From Amycolatopsis xylanica (GTDB lineage Bacteria > Actinomycetota > Actinomycetes > Mycobacteriales > Pseudonocardiaceae), in contig NZ_FNON01000007.1 of assembly GCF_900107045.1 (NCBI RefSeq), forward strand, positions 186,001 through 250,000: a stretch of DNA of 64,000 nt. Direction: 5' to 3'. Made by a program: the position numbers and the translations under genes. Positions 50,581 to 59,038 of this stretch are shown here, in pieces (the stretch's first letter is position 1; every line of letters begins with the position of its first letter). The notes under the pieces are model-generated. The model searched no databases. It saw nothing but the letters and a program-made list of their open reading frames with translations, and had not been told where the DNA came from.

Positions 50581-52938
50581 GTGGCTTTGCAGACGGTCGA
50601 GCAGAAGATCGCCGAGGAACTCGGCGTACGCGAGGGGCAGGTCAAAGCGGCCGTCGACCTCCTCGACGGCGGATCGACCGTGCCGTTCATCGCGCGGTAC
50701 CGCAAGGAAGCCACCGGCATGCTGGACGACACCCAGCTCCGCACGCTGGAGGAAAGGCTCCGCTACCTGCGGGAACTCGGCGAACGCCGCGTCGCGGTGC
50801 TCGAGTCGATCCGGAGCCAGGGCAAGCTGGACGAGGCGCTCGAAGCGCAGATCATGGCCGCGGACACGAAGTCGCGCCTGGAAGACATCTACCTGCCGTA
50901 CAAGCCGAAGCGCCGCACCAAGGCGATGATCGCCCGCGAGGCAGGCCTGGAGCCGCTGGCCGACGGCCTGCTCGCCAACCCCGACACCGACCCCCAGGCC
51001 GCCGCCGCGGTGTTCGTCGACGCCGACAAGGGCGTCGCGGACGCGCAGGCCGCGCTGGACGGCGCCCGCGCGATCCTGGTCGAGCGCTTCGCCGAGGACG
51101 CCGACCTGATCGGTGAGCTGCGCGAGAAGATGTGGGCGCAGGGCCGTCTCGCGTCGAAGGTCCGCGAGGGCAAGGCCGAAGAGGGCGCCAAGTTCTCCGA
51201 CTACTTCGAGTTCGACGAGCCGTTCACGAAGATGCCGTCGCACCGGATCCTCGCGATGTTCCGCGGCGAGAAGGAAGAGATCCTCGACCTGACCGTCGAG
51301 CCAGAGGAGCCGTCGGACGAGCCGCGCGTCGGCCCGAGCGACTACGAGACGCGCATCGCGCAGAAGTTCGGCATCGCCGCCAAGGGCCGCCCCGGCGACA
51401 AGTGGCTGACCGACACCGTCCGCTGGGCGTGGCGCACCAAGATCCTCGTGCACCTGGGCATCGACCTGCGGATGAAGCTGCGCCAGTCCGCCGAGGACGA
51501 GGCCGTGCGCGTGTTCGCCGCCAACCTGCGCGACCTGCTGCTCGCCGCGCCCGCGGGCACCCGCGCGACGCTGGGCCTCGACCCCGGCTTCCGCACCGGC
51601 GTGAAGGTCGCGGTCGTCGACGACACCGGCAAGGTGGTCGACACCGCGGTCATCTACCCCCACGTCCCGGCGAACAAGTGGAACGAGTCGCTCGCCACGC
51701 TCGCGAAGCTCTGCGCGACGCACAAGGTCGACCTGATCGCCATCGGCAACGGCACCGCCTCGCGCGAGACCGACAAGCTGGCCGGTGAGCTGATCAAGAA
51801 GTTCCCCGACCTCAAGCTGACCAAGGCGGTCGTGTCCGAAGCCGGCGCGTCGGTGTACTCGGCGTCGGCGTTCGCCGCTCAGGAGCTGCCCGGCATGGAC
51901 GTCTCGCTGCGTGGCGCGGTCTCGATCGCGCGGCGCCTGCAGGACCCGCTGGCCGAGCTGGTGAAGATCGACCCGAAGTCGATCGGTGTCGGCCAGTACC
52001 AGCACGACCTGTCCGAGGTCTCGCTCTCGCGCTCGCTCGACGCGGTCGTCGAAGACTGTGTGAACGCGGTCGGCGTCGACGTCAACACCGCGTCCGCGCC
52101 GCTGCTCACCCGGGTTTCGGGCATCACGACCGGCCTGGCGGAGAACATCGTCAGCCACCGCGACCAGCACGGCCCGTTCCGCTCGCGGCTGGCGCTGAAG
52201 GAGGTCGCGCGGCTCGGCCCGAAGGCGTTCGAGCAGTGCGCCGGCTTCCTGCGCATCCCGGACGGCGACGACCCGCTCGACTCGTCGTCGGTGCACCCCG
52301 AGGCCTACCCGGTCGTCCGCCGGATCCTGACCACCACCGGCAAGGACATCCGCGGGCTGATCGGCAACACGCGTGAGCTGCAGGCGCTGAAGCCGCAGGA
52401 CTTCGTCGACGAGACGTTCGGGCTCCCGACGGTCACCGACATCCTGGCCGAGCTCGACAAGCCGGGCCGCGACCCGCGCCCGGCGTTCAAGACCGCGGTC
52501 TTCGCCGACGGCGTCGAGAAGATCTCGGACCTGAAGCCGGGCATGCGCCTGGAAGGCGTGGTCACGAACGTGGCCGCGTTCGGCGCGTTCATCGACGTCG
52601 GCGTGCACCAGGACGGCCTCGCGCACGTCTCGGCGCTGTCCAAGAACTTCGTGAAGGACCCGCGCGAGGTCGTCAAGCCCGGCGACATCGTGAAGGTCAA
52701 GGTCCTGGAAGTCGACATCCCGCGCAAGCGCATCTCGCTGACGCTCCGTCTCGACGACGAGCCCGGCCAGTCGCAGCCCCAGGACCGCCGTGGTGGCGGT
52801 GGTGGCGGTCAGCGTCAAGGCGGTGGCCAGCAGCGTCGCGGCGGCCAGCAGCAAGGGCGTGGCGGCGGCGGACGCGACCGCGCGCCCCAGGGCGGCGCGC
52901 TCGCGGACGCCCTCCGCAAGGCGGGCTACGGCAAGTAA
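50581..52938 (+). CDS. Tex-family RNA-binding protein
   Basis: A 785-residue Tex protein, a conserved nucleic-acid-binding transcription-associated factor. The N-terminal helices (VEQKIAEELGVREGQVKAAV, VPFIARYRKEATGMLDD) precede a YqgF/RNase H-like domain (TLGLDPGFRTGVKVAVVD). Helix-hairpin-helix modules (ASAPLLTRVSGITTGLAENI) follow, then a C-terminal S1 domain (GMRLEGVVTNVAAFGAFIDV). GTG at 50581 sits 7 bases after AGGAG and matches the family start. An unusual Gly/Gln/Arg-rich tail of about 45 residues follows the S1 domain. Confidence 0.95.
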   Translation: MALQTVEQKIAEELGVREGQVKAAVDLLDGGSTVPFIARYRKEATGMLDDTQLRTLEERLRYLRELGERRVAVLESIRSQGKLDEALEAQIMAADTKSRLEDIYLPYKPKRRTKAMIAREAGLEPLADGLLANPDTDPQAAAAVFVDADKGVADAQAALDGARAILVERFAEDADLIGELREKMWAQGRLASKVREGKAEEGAKFSDYFEFDEPFTKMPSHRILAMFRGEKEEILDLTVEPEEPSDEPRVGPSDYETRIAQKFGIAAKGRPGDKWLTDTVRWAWRTKILVHLGIDLRMKLRQSAEDEAVRVFAANLRDLLLAAPAGTRATLGLDPGFRTGVKVAVVDDTGKVVDTAVIYPHVPANKWNESLATLAKLCATHKVDLIAIGNGTASRETDKLAGELIKKFPDLKLTKAVVSEAGASVYSASAFAAQELPGMDVSLRGAVSIARRLQDPLAELVKIDPKSIGVGQYQHDLSEVSLSRSLDAVVEDCVNAVGVDVNTASAPLLTRVSGITTGLAENIVSHRDQHGPFRSRLALKEVARLGPKAFEQCAGFLRIPDGDDPLDSSSVHPEAYPVVRRILTTTGKDIRGLIGNTRELQALKPQDFVDETFGLPTVTDILAELDKPGRDPRPAFKTAVFADGVEKISDLKPGMRLEGVVTNVAAFGAFIDVGVHQDGLAHVSALSKNFVKDPREVVKPGDIVKVKVLEVDIPRKRISLTLRLDDEPGQSQPQDRRGGGGGGQRQGGGQQRRGGQQQGRGGGGRDRAPQGGALADALRKAGYGK

Positions 52939-52941
52939 CCA

Positions 52942-53007
52942 AACGGGATAAAGCGGGCTTTATGCCGGGTGCTTTTTTTCCCGGCATAAAGCCCGCTTTA
53001 TCCCGTT
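52942..53007. terminator. 28-bp perfect hairpin with paired substitutions, GATAAAGC family
   Basis: Arms 52942-52969 and 52980-53007 pair perfectly around a TGCTTTTTTT loop. Relative to the other long copies, the inner half reads TTTATGCC opposite GGCATAAA instead of TTTATCCC opposite GGGATAAA, so both arms changed together. It lies between the convergent Tex and hydratase stops (3 and 1 bases away). Confidence 0.84.
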
Positions 53008-53008
53008 C

Positions 53009-53779
53009 CTAGACGAAGCGCGCCTCGACCGAGCCCAGGTCCCCGAAGTCGGCGACGACGTGGGCGCCCGGCGCGGTCGGGCAGGGCTTGGTCGCGGTGC
53101 CCGTCGTGACGACGTCGCCCGCACGCAGCGGGTGGCCGTAGCCATGCAGGTCGCCGACCAGCCAGTGCAACGCGACGCGCGGGTCACCGAGCACCTGCGC
53201 GCCCGTGCCGCGCGCGAACTCGGCACCGTCCAAACGCAACACGACCTCCTGTGACGGCAGGTCGATGTCCCGCCAGCCCGGCACATCCCGCCCGACGACG
53301 AACCGCGAACTGCACGCGGCGTCGGCGAGCAGCTGCTCGAAACCGGCGGTCACGTAGTCGAAGTAGCGCGAGTCGGGCATCTCCAGCGCGAGGAACATCG
53401 AGTCGACGGCGTCGAGCACCTCGCCGAGACTGTATTCCTTACCTGGCAACAAATCTTCGCGCATGCGGAACGCGAACTCGGCCTCCGCGACGGCCATGGT
53501 GAGACTGTCAGCGGGCACCGGCTCGCCCTCGTCATGACGGAAGCGGGTGAACAACCGGCCGGGAAACGGACCGTCGACGCCGATGTGCGCCTGCCCCAGC
53601 GGGGTCGTCGCCGCGATCTTCCAGCCGTAGTGCGGGCCGACCAGCGCGGCCAGCCTGTCCTGCACGGCCATGGCCTGCGCCGCGCCGGACGGCCGCACGT
53701 CCTCCGGCAGCGCCTTGATCCGTTGCCCGGACTGCCAGGCTTCCCACAGCAACGCCGCCGCGCGATCTTCGGAGTTCAT
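53009..53779 (-). CDS. 2-keto-4-pentenoate hydratase-like (FAH superfamily)
   Basis: A 256-residue enzyme of the MhpD/HpaH group, which hydrates 2-hydroxy-dienoates from meta-cleavage pathways or related 2-oxo acids. AVQDRLAALVGPHYGWKIAATTP, AEAEFAFRMREDLLPG and LRAGDVVTTGTATKPCPTAPG hold the metal-binding Glu residues and the final family loop. ATG at 53779 is used; the in-frame extension would run through the palindrome upstream. It may process products of neighbouring degradation enzymes, but no meta-cleavage genes are present. Confidence 0.86.
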   Translation of the reverse strand: MNSEDRAAALLWEAWQSGQRIKALPEDVRPSGAAQAMAVQDRLAALVGPHYGWKIAATTPLGQAHIGVDGPFPGRLFTRFRHDEGEPVPADSLTMAVAEAEFAFRMREDLLPGKEYSLGEVLDAVDSMFLALEMPDSRYFDYVTAGFEQLLADAACSSRFVVGRDVPGWRDIDLPSQEVVLRLDGAEFARGTGAQVLGDPRVALHWLVGDLHGYGHPLRAGDVVTTGTATKPCPTAPGAHVVADFGDLGSVEARFV

Positions 53780-53793
53780 CCCACGAAAGTACT

Positions 53794-53835
53794 CGTGAGT
53801 GTTGCCGACGGTTCTAACCGTCGGCAACACTCACG
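53794..53835. terminator. 20-bp perfect palindrome, GTGAGTG family
   Basis: Arms 53794-53813 and 53816-53835 pair perfectly around CT (CGTGAGTGTTGCC... to the central GGTTCTAACC). It lies 8 bases after the acyl-CoA dehydrogenase stop and before the hydratase start, so it may separate two co-directional genes. Confidence 0.74.
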
Positions 53836-53843
53836 ACCTCTTT

Positions 53844-55553
53844 CTAGGCGTTCATCTCGTAGGCGCCGGACAGGTCGCGGACGCGAGCCCAGACCGACTC
53901 GAAGCGCTCGGCGTCGACGACCGGCTTGCGGATCGCGGCGAGCGCGAGCTCCTGCTGCTTGTCCGTCGAGCTGGACTTGCCGTGCAGCTCGACGGCCGCC
54001 GCGCTGAAGTCCTGCACGAACGTCGCGAAGATCTGGTCGACCACGGCGGCGTCGAGACCCACCAGCTCGGCCTGCTCCAGGATCAGCTGGCCGTACACGA
54101 CCAGCGTGAACAGCTCGGTCAGCGCCAGCCCGAAGTCGAGGTCGGCCTGCTGCGCCTCGTCCGGCGTCGCCTGGGTGAGAATGGCGACCAGCGCCTCGGC
54201 CTGCTCGGCGAACCTGGCGACGTTCGGGATGGCCGACGCCTTGGTGTAGGCCTCGCGCCAGTCGTGGAACCGGACCTTCGACAGCCCACGCGCCGGGCCC
54301 TGGCGGAACAGGAACTCGTCGTCCGCGGCGTCCGACCGCGTCGGGACGGGTTCGTAGGACTCCGGTGCGAACAGGTACGCGGGCATGAACTTGGCGATCA
54401 GCGCCAGGTTCACCGCGACCGTGCCTTCCAGCTTGGGCAGGCCGTCGATGTCGTTCTTGGCCATCGCGAGGTAGGTGTCTGCCTCGAAACCCTTGGCCGC
54501 CACCACATCCGCGACCAGGCCGATGACCTTCTGCGCCTCGGTGGTCACCTTCATCTTGGTGATCGGGTTGAACAGCAGGTACCGGCGGTCGTCCGGGCTC
54601 GCGGTGCGGAAGTAGTCGACCGCGCGGTCGGAGAACAGCTTCATCGCGGTCAGCCGCGCGTACGCGTCGACGAATTCCCGGCGCACATGCGGGAAAGCGG
54701 TGACCGGCTTGCCGTACAGCACACGGTTGTGCGCGTGCGTGATCGCCTCGTACAGCGAGTGCGTCGCCATGCCGATGCCGCCGAAGCACAGGTTGAACTT
54801 GCCGATATTGACCGTGTTCAGCGCCGCGCTGAACGCGTCGGCGCCGGTGTGCAGGATGTCCTCGGCGTGCACCGGGTAGTCCTCGAGGCGGAACTCCGCG
54901 ACGTACATCTGGGACGGCACCACGTTCTTGACCACATGGTAGTTCGGGTGATTCGAGTCGGCGTAGAAGAAGACGTACTGGTCCTGGCCCTCGACCCCGT
55001 CGATGCGGCCGAACACCGAAACGGTGCCGGCGCAGTTGCCGTTGCCGATGTAGTACTTCGAGCCGTTCGCGCGGTAGCCGCCGTCACCGTCCGGCGTGAG
55101 CACCAGGTCCGACGAGTAGATGTCGGCGCCGTGCTCCTTTTCGGACAGTCCGAACGCCGCCACTCCCCCTGCCTGCAACGCTTCCGCCGCGCGCTTGCGG
55201 GCGACCTCGTTGCCGCTCTGCCACACCGGGCCGAGGCCGAGCACGGTCACCTGCATGGGGTACCAGTAGTTCAAGCCGTAGAAGCCGAGGATCTCCGAAA
55301 GCTCCGCGACGCGGCTGGTGTCCCAGCGCTTGTCGGGGTTGCCGTCGGCGTTGGCCGCGGGCGTGAAGAAGGTCGAGAACAGGCCTTCCTTGCCCGCGAA
55401 CTCCAGGAAGTCCGCGTAGAAGGTCTTGTCGTGGTAGTCCGCGACGAGCTTGCGCTTGCCGCGCGACTCGAACCAGTCGATGGTCGCGCGCAGCAGGCGC
55501 CGCGTTTCCGGGTCGAACCGCTGCGGGTCGTAGCCATTCGGGTTCAGCAACAT
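53844..55553 (-). CDS. Acyl-CoA dehydrogenase
   Basis: A 569-residue flavoprotein of the long acyl-CoA dehydrogenase type. The first FAD-binding stretch is GGVAAFGLSEKEHGADIYSS, and YYIGNGNCAGTVSVFGRI is the second. NIGKFNLCFGGIGMATHSLYEA and ITKMKVTTEAQKVIGLVADVVAAKGFEAD follow. It is longer than the common 380-residue FadE form, with extra N- and C-terminal helices. It catalyses alpha,beta-desaturation of an acyl-CoA. The 14-base palindrome TTACTGAGCAGTAA upstream suggests TetR control by acyl-CoA. Confidence 0.9.
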   Translation of the reverse strand: MLLNPNGYDPQRFDPETRRLLRATIDWFESRGKRKLVADYHDKTFYADFLEFAGKEGLFSTFFTPAANADGNPDKRWDTSRVAELSEILGFYGLNYWYPMQVTVLGLGPVWQSGNEVARKRAAEALQAGGVAAFGLSEKEHGADIYSSDLVLTPDGDGGYRANGSKYYIGNGNCAGTVSVFGRIDGVEGQDQYVFFYADSNHPNYHVVKNVVPSQMYVAEFRLEDYPVHAEDILHTGADAFSAALNTVNIGKFNLCFGGIGMATHSLYEAITHAHNRVLYGKPVTAFPHVRREFVDAYARLTAMKLFSDRAVDYFRTASPDDRRYLLFNPITKMKVTTEAQKVIGLVADVVAAKGFEADTYLAMAKNDIDGLPKLEGTVAVNLALIAKFMPAYLFAPESYEPVPTRSDAADDEFLFRQGPARGLSKVRFHDWREAYTKASAIPNVARFAEQAEALVAILTQATPDEAQQADLDFGLALTELFTLVVYGQLILEQAELVGLDAAVVDQIFATFVQDFSAAAVELHGKSSSTDKQQELALAAIRKPVVDAERFESVWARVRDLSGAYEMNA

Positions 55554-55575
55554 CGCATTAAACTCCCACGCTCGA

Positions 55576-55589
55576 TTACTGAGCAGTAA
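55576..55589. promoter_or_regulatory. Palindrome TTACTGAGCAGTAA, candidate TetR operator
   Basis: A TTACTG/CAGTAA inverted repeat with a 2-base centre, 23 bases upstream of the acyl-CoA dehydrogenase ATG. Its shape resembles the TTACGG/CCGTAA sites before the desaturase gene. Confidence 0.6.
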
Positions 55590-55769
55590 CTTAGCACGGC
55601 AAGCAAGGTCACACGCCTGTCACGATCGGATGCTTTATACTGATCACGCGGTCCGCTCCGTTCTGCCTCGGGCCGCGTTTCGTTGTCGACTACCACGCGC
55701 CGCGGCCGACGAGATCCACCGACGGTCTGCGCCGGGCAGGACAACCCTTCTCGACTTATGGAGACACCA

Positions 55770-55785
55770 GGGCGCGAGAGCGCCC
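55770..55785 (+). other. Hairpin in the helicase leader next to the start codon
   Basis: GGGCGC and GCGCCC with a GAGA tetraloop, 9 bases before the helicase ATG, where a ribosome site would normally lie. A 17-codon reading frame (55758-55811) spans it and ends inside the helicase gene. Confidence 0.5.
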
Positions 55786-55794
55786 GAAAACCCT

Positions 55795-57378
55795 ATGAAC
55801 GCATTCGCTGAACTCGGCCTGCCCACGACGCTGGTCACCGCGCTGTCCGCACAGGGCATCGACACCCCGTTCCCGATCCAGGCGGCCACGCTGCCGCACT
55901 CGCTCGAAGGCCGCGACGTGCTCGGCCGCGGCCGCACCGGCTCCGGCAAGACGTACGCCTTCGTGCTGCCCGTGCTCGCCCGCCTGTCCCAGGGCCCGAC
56001 GCGGCGCAAGCCGTTCCGCCCGCGCGCGCTGATCCTGGCGCCGACCCGTGAGCTGGTCACCCAGATCGAGGCCTCGATCGCCCCGCTGGCGAAGGCGCTG
56101 CAGCTCAAGGTCACCACCATCTTCGGCGGGGTCAGCCCGAACCCGCAGATCACCGCGCTGCGCGACGGCGTCGACATCGTCGTCGCCTGCCCCGGCAGGC
56201 TGCTCGACCACATGCAGAGCGGCAACGCGAAGCTCGACAACATCGACATCACCGTGCTCGACGAGGCCGACCACATGGCCGACCTCGGCTTCCTGCCCGC
56301 CGTGCGCCGCCTGCTCGACCAGACGCCGCCGCGCGGCCAGCGCCTGCTGTTCTCCGCGACGCTCGACGCCGGCGTCGACGTGCTGGTCAAGCGCTTCATG
56401 AACGACCCGGTCACGCACAGCGTCGACTCGGCCCAGTCGCCGGTCGACGCGATGACCCACCACGTGCTGCACGTCGAGGAAACCCATCGGTTTCCGGTGC
56501 TCGTCGACCTCACGGCCGCGCCCGGCCGCACGCTGGTCTTCACCCGCACCAAGCACCGCGCGAAGGCGCTCACCCGCAAGCTCAACGCGAGCGGGGTCTC
56601 GGCCGTCGAGCTGCACGGCAACCTCGGCCAGAACGCCCGCACCCGCAACCTCGCCGCGTTCACCGACGGCACGGCCAAGACGCTGGTCGCCACCGACATC
56701 GCGGCGCGCGGCATCCACGTCGACGACGTCACGCTGGTCATCCACCACGACCCGCCGGTCGAGCACAAGGCGTACCTGCACCGCTCCGGCCGCACCGCCC
56801 GCGCCGGCGCCAGCGGCACGGTCATCACGCTGATGACCGACGAGCAGGTCGCCGACGTCCGCGACCTCGCGCGCAAGGCTGGCATCAAACCGACCACCAC
56901 CCAGCTCGGCCCCGGCCACCCGCTGCTCGCGGAGCTGGCGCCCGGCGAGCGCAAGTTCGCCACGGTCAAGCAGGCGACCAACCGCTCCATGCCGAAGCAG
57001 GTCTCGGCCAGCGGCAAGGCCCTGCCCGAGAAGGACGAAAAGAAGCCACGCCGCGGCGGCGCGCCCGGCCGTGGCCGTGGCGGCCAAGCGCAGGACCAGC
57101 CGCGTCGCGGCGGACAGTCCCGGCGTGGCGGCTCCGGCGCGCAGGGCGAGTCCCGGCGCGGCGGTTCGGCCGGTCAGTCTTCGCGTGGCGCTTCGGCGGG
57201 CCAGGCCGCTCGCGGTTCCTCGGCGGGCCAGGCTTCGCGTCGCGGCACCGCGGCAGGGTCCGGCCAGGGCCAGGCGAAGGGCCGCGGCCAGTCCGGCGGC
57301 GGCACACCCGCCCGCCGTGGCGGCGCGGCGGCCTTCTCCTCGGGCACCCGCGCGGGCTCCCGTCGCTCAGGTCGCTGA
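55795..57378 (+). CDS. DEAD-box RNA helicase
   Basis: A 527-residue ATP-dependent RNA helicase. The Q-motif region is TPFPIQAATLPHSLEGRDV. Motif I is GRGRTGSGKTYAF, Ia is LAPTRELVTQI and II is VLDEADHMADLG (DEAD). III is FSATL, and IV to VI include LVFTRTKHRAK, LVATDIAARGI and YLHRSGRTARAG. After residue about 400 the protein becomes a long Arg/Gly/Ser/Gln-rich disordered tail, typical for RNA binding in RhlE/DeaD-like actinobacterial helicases. ATG at 55795 lacks a clear ribosome site and follows a leader with a hairpin. Confidence 0.95.
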   Translation: MNAFAELGLPTTLVTALSAQGIDTPFPIQAATLPHSLEGRDVLGRGRTGSGKTYAFVLPVLARLSQGPTRRKPFRPRALILAPTRELVTQIEASIAPLAKALQLKVTTIFGGVSPNPQITALRDGVDIVVACPGRLLDHMQSGNAKLDNIDITVLDEADHMADLGFLPAVRRLLDQTPPRGQRLLFSATLDAGVDVLVKRFMNDPVTHSVDSAQSPVDAMTHHVLHVEETHRFPVLVDLTAAPGRTLVFTRTKHRAKALTRKLNASGVSAVELHGNLGQNARTRNLAAFTDGTAKTLVATDIAARGIHVDDVTLVIHHDPPVEHKAYLHRSGRTARAGASGTVITLMTDEQVADVRDLARKAGIKPTTTQLGPGHPLLAELAPGERKFATVKQATNRSMPKQVSASGKALPEKDEKKPRRGGAPGRGRGGQAQDQPRRGGQSRRGGSGAQGESRRGGSAGQSSRGASAGQAARGSSAGQASRRGTAAGSGQGQAKGRGQSGGGTPARRGGAAAFSSGTRAGSRRSGR

Positions 57379-57389
57379 CTGAGAGGTCG

Positions 57390-57446
57390 GGGATAAAGCG
57401 GGCTTTATCCCGGGCGCTTTTCCCGGGATAAAGCCCGCTTTATCCC
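57390..57446. terminator. 25-bp perfect hairpin, GATAAAGC family
   Basis: Arms 57390-57414 and 57422-57446 with loop CGCTTTT, 11 bases after the helicase stop. It is the same arm sequence as at 9673-9729. It lies between two genes that point the same way. Confidence 0.8.
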
Positions 57447-57499
57447 GTCCGGATATCTGGCCGAATGGCCCTTGTACTGGGGATCCGCGGGCTGCGAGT

Positions 57500-58702
57500 G
57501 TGGAATTCGTGCCTCTTCTGGACTTCACCGCCACCGATATGTACCCCGCACTCGACCGGCTGCGCACCGAGGAACCCGTCCACTGGAGCCCAGAGCTGAA
57601 CTCGTGGGTCATCACCCGGTACGCCGACATCTCCGCCGCGCTCCGCGACCCCCGGCTGGGCTCGGGAAGCATGACCGAGCTGATCGACCGGCTCCCGGAG
57701 GCCGACCGCGCCAGGCTGCGGCCACTGCGTGACTCGATCAACCTGTGGATGGGTGGCACCGATCCGGCCGCCCACAAGCGGATGCAACGGGTGATCAAGC
57801 GGTACTTCATGTCCCGCGAGCTGATGGAGGCACTGCGCCCGCGCGTGCAGGAGATCACCGACGAACTGCTCGACGAGCTGATCCCGCGCGGCGGCTGCGA
57901 GGTCGTCGGCGACCTGGCCTATCCGCTGCCCGCCCGTGTGATGGCCGAGATGCTCGGCATCCCCGCGAAGGACCGCGACCTGCTGCCACGCTGGTCGCGG
58001 GACATCACCGCGGTGTTCAGCCCGATCGACGTGCCCAAGCTGCTCGAAAGCCAGCAGAGCATCATCGAGATGTCCGAGTACCTCCGCGAGGTCGTCGCCG
58101 ACCGGCGGCGCCAGCCCCGCGAAGACCTCATCAGCCTGCTGGTCGCCGCGCACGACAAGGGCGACATCGTCAGCGAAGACGAGATCCTGGCCAACTGCGT
58201 GCTCCTGCTGTTCGCCGGACACGAGACCACCGGCGGCCTGATCAGCGCGGGCCTGAACCTCCTGCTGCAGCACCCCGAGCAGATGAAGGCGCTTCGCGCG
58301 GACATGACGTTGCTGCCGAGCGCCATCGAGGAGATGCTGCGCGTCGACGGCCCCGCCTCGCTCACCACGAGGTTCTCGAAGGAGCCGGTCGTGATCCACG
58401 GCCAGGAGATCCCGGCGGACCAGCACATCTACCTCGTGCTCGCCGCCGCCAACCGCGACCCGGAGCAGTTCGAGGACCCGGCCCGGTTCGACATCACCCG
58501 CACCGGCAACCGGCACCTGTCGTTCGGGCAGGGCCTGCGCTACTGCCTCGGCGCCACCCTCGCCCGGCTGGAGACCGAGATCTGCTTCACCTCGCTCTTC
58601 GACCGGGTGGACGAAATCACGCCACACCCGGACGGCCCCACCCGGGAACGGCGCGGCCCCTTCGTCAGCGCGGTGACCACGGTCCCCGTCACCTTCGGCT
58701 GA
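57500..58702 (+). CDS. Cytochrome P450
   Basis: A 400-residue soluble bacterial P450. The I-helix is LLFAGHETTGGLIS with the usual acid-Thr pair. The heme-Cys loop is LSFGQGLRYCLGATLARLE, and the K-helix EMLR lies in IEEMLRVDGPAS. The GTG at 57500 starts near a typical VPLLDFTATDMYPALDRLR opening. No ferredoxin or reductase gene is adjacent, and no biosynthetic cluster surrounds it, so the substrate is unknown. Confidence 0.93.
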   Translation: MEFVPLLDFTATDMYPALDRLRTEEPVHWSPELNSWVITRYADISAALRDPRLGSGSMTELIDRLPEADRARLRPLRDSINLWMGGTDPAAHKRMQRVIKRYFMSRELMEALRPRVQEITDELLDELIPRGGCEVVGDLAYPLPARVMAEMLGIPAKDRDLLPRWSRDITAVFSPIDVPKLLESQQSIIEMSEYLREVVADRRRQPREDLISLLVAAHDKGDIVSEDEILANCVLLLFAGHETTGGLISAGLNLLLQHPEQMKALRADMTLLPSAIEEMLRVDGPASLTTRFSKEPVVIHGQEIPADQHIYLVLAAANRDPEQFEDPARFDITRTGNRHLSFGQGLRYCLGATLARLETEICFTSLFDRVDEITPHPDGPTRERRGPFVSAVTTVPVTFG

Positions 58703-58932
58703 GTGTTCAGGCCGGCCGGGGGCGTGAGCGAGTGGTACCTCTGCTCCGTTAGATGCAGCAGAGGTACCACTCGCGCGGGCACAGTGCCCTGATCCGAGCT
58801 TGATCGCGCAGTGAGGGGACCCCGAGTGCTTACTACGCGCTGAAGGGCACCCTCGCTGCACAGCGCGCGCCCAAGGCCGTAACCACATCCGAACTCAGCC
58901 AAGAAAATTAGACCCGGCCGAAACACTCACGG
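58703..58932. repeat. Split GTGAGTG palindrome enclosing an 18-bp hairpin
   Basis: The half-arm GAGTGTT...GGCCGG at 58702-58718 is matched by its complement at about 58913-58932 (CCGGCCGAAACACTCACGG), about 195 bases away. Inside lies a perfect 18-bp hairpin (58728-58745 with 58757-58774, 11-base loop). The 336-base gap 58703-59038 shows no gene. Confidence 0.62.
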
Positions 58933-59038
58933 CCTCTAGGCAAGCCGCTCTGGCGGGGCCGCTGATCCGCATGAACGCCACTTTCACAACGCTGAGCGAC
59001 ACAAAAGCCCCGTTCATTTCTTCCAGGAGCCTCGAAAA

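Noticed and set aside
50458..52854. A 798-codon open frame on the minus strand
   Set aside because: It is antisense to tex and has no recognisable features.
53799..55589. A 596-codon open frame on the plus strand
   Set aside because: It is antisense to the acyl-CoA dehydrogenase and starts inside a palindrome.
37395..58702. Possible natural-product gene cluster because of two P450s, a monooxygenase and a desaturase
   Set aside because: No polyketide, peptide, terpene or glycosyl assembly genes are present; the oxygenases are scattered among unrelated units.
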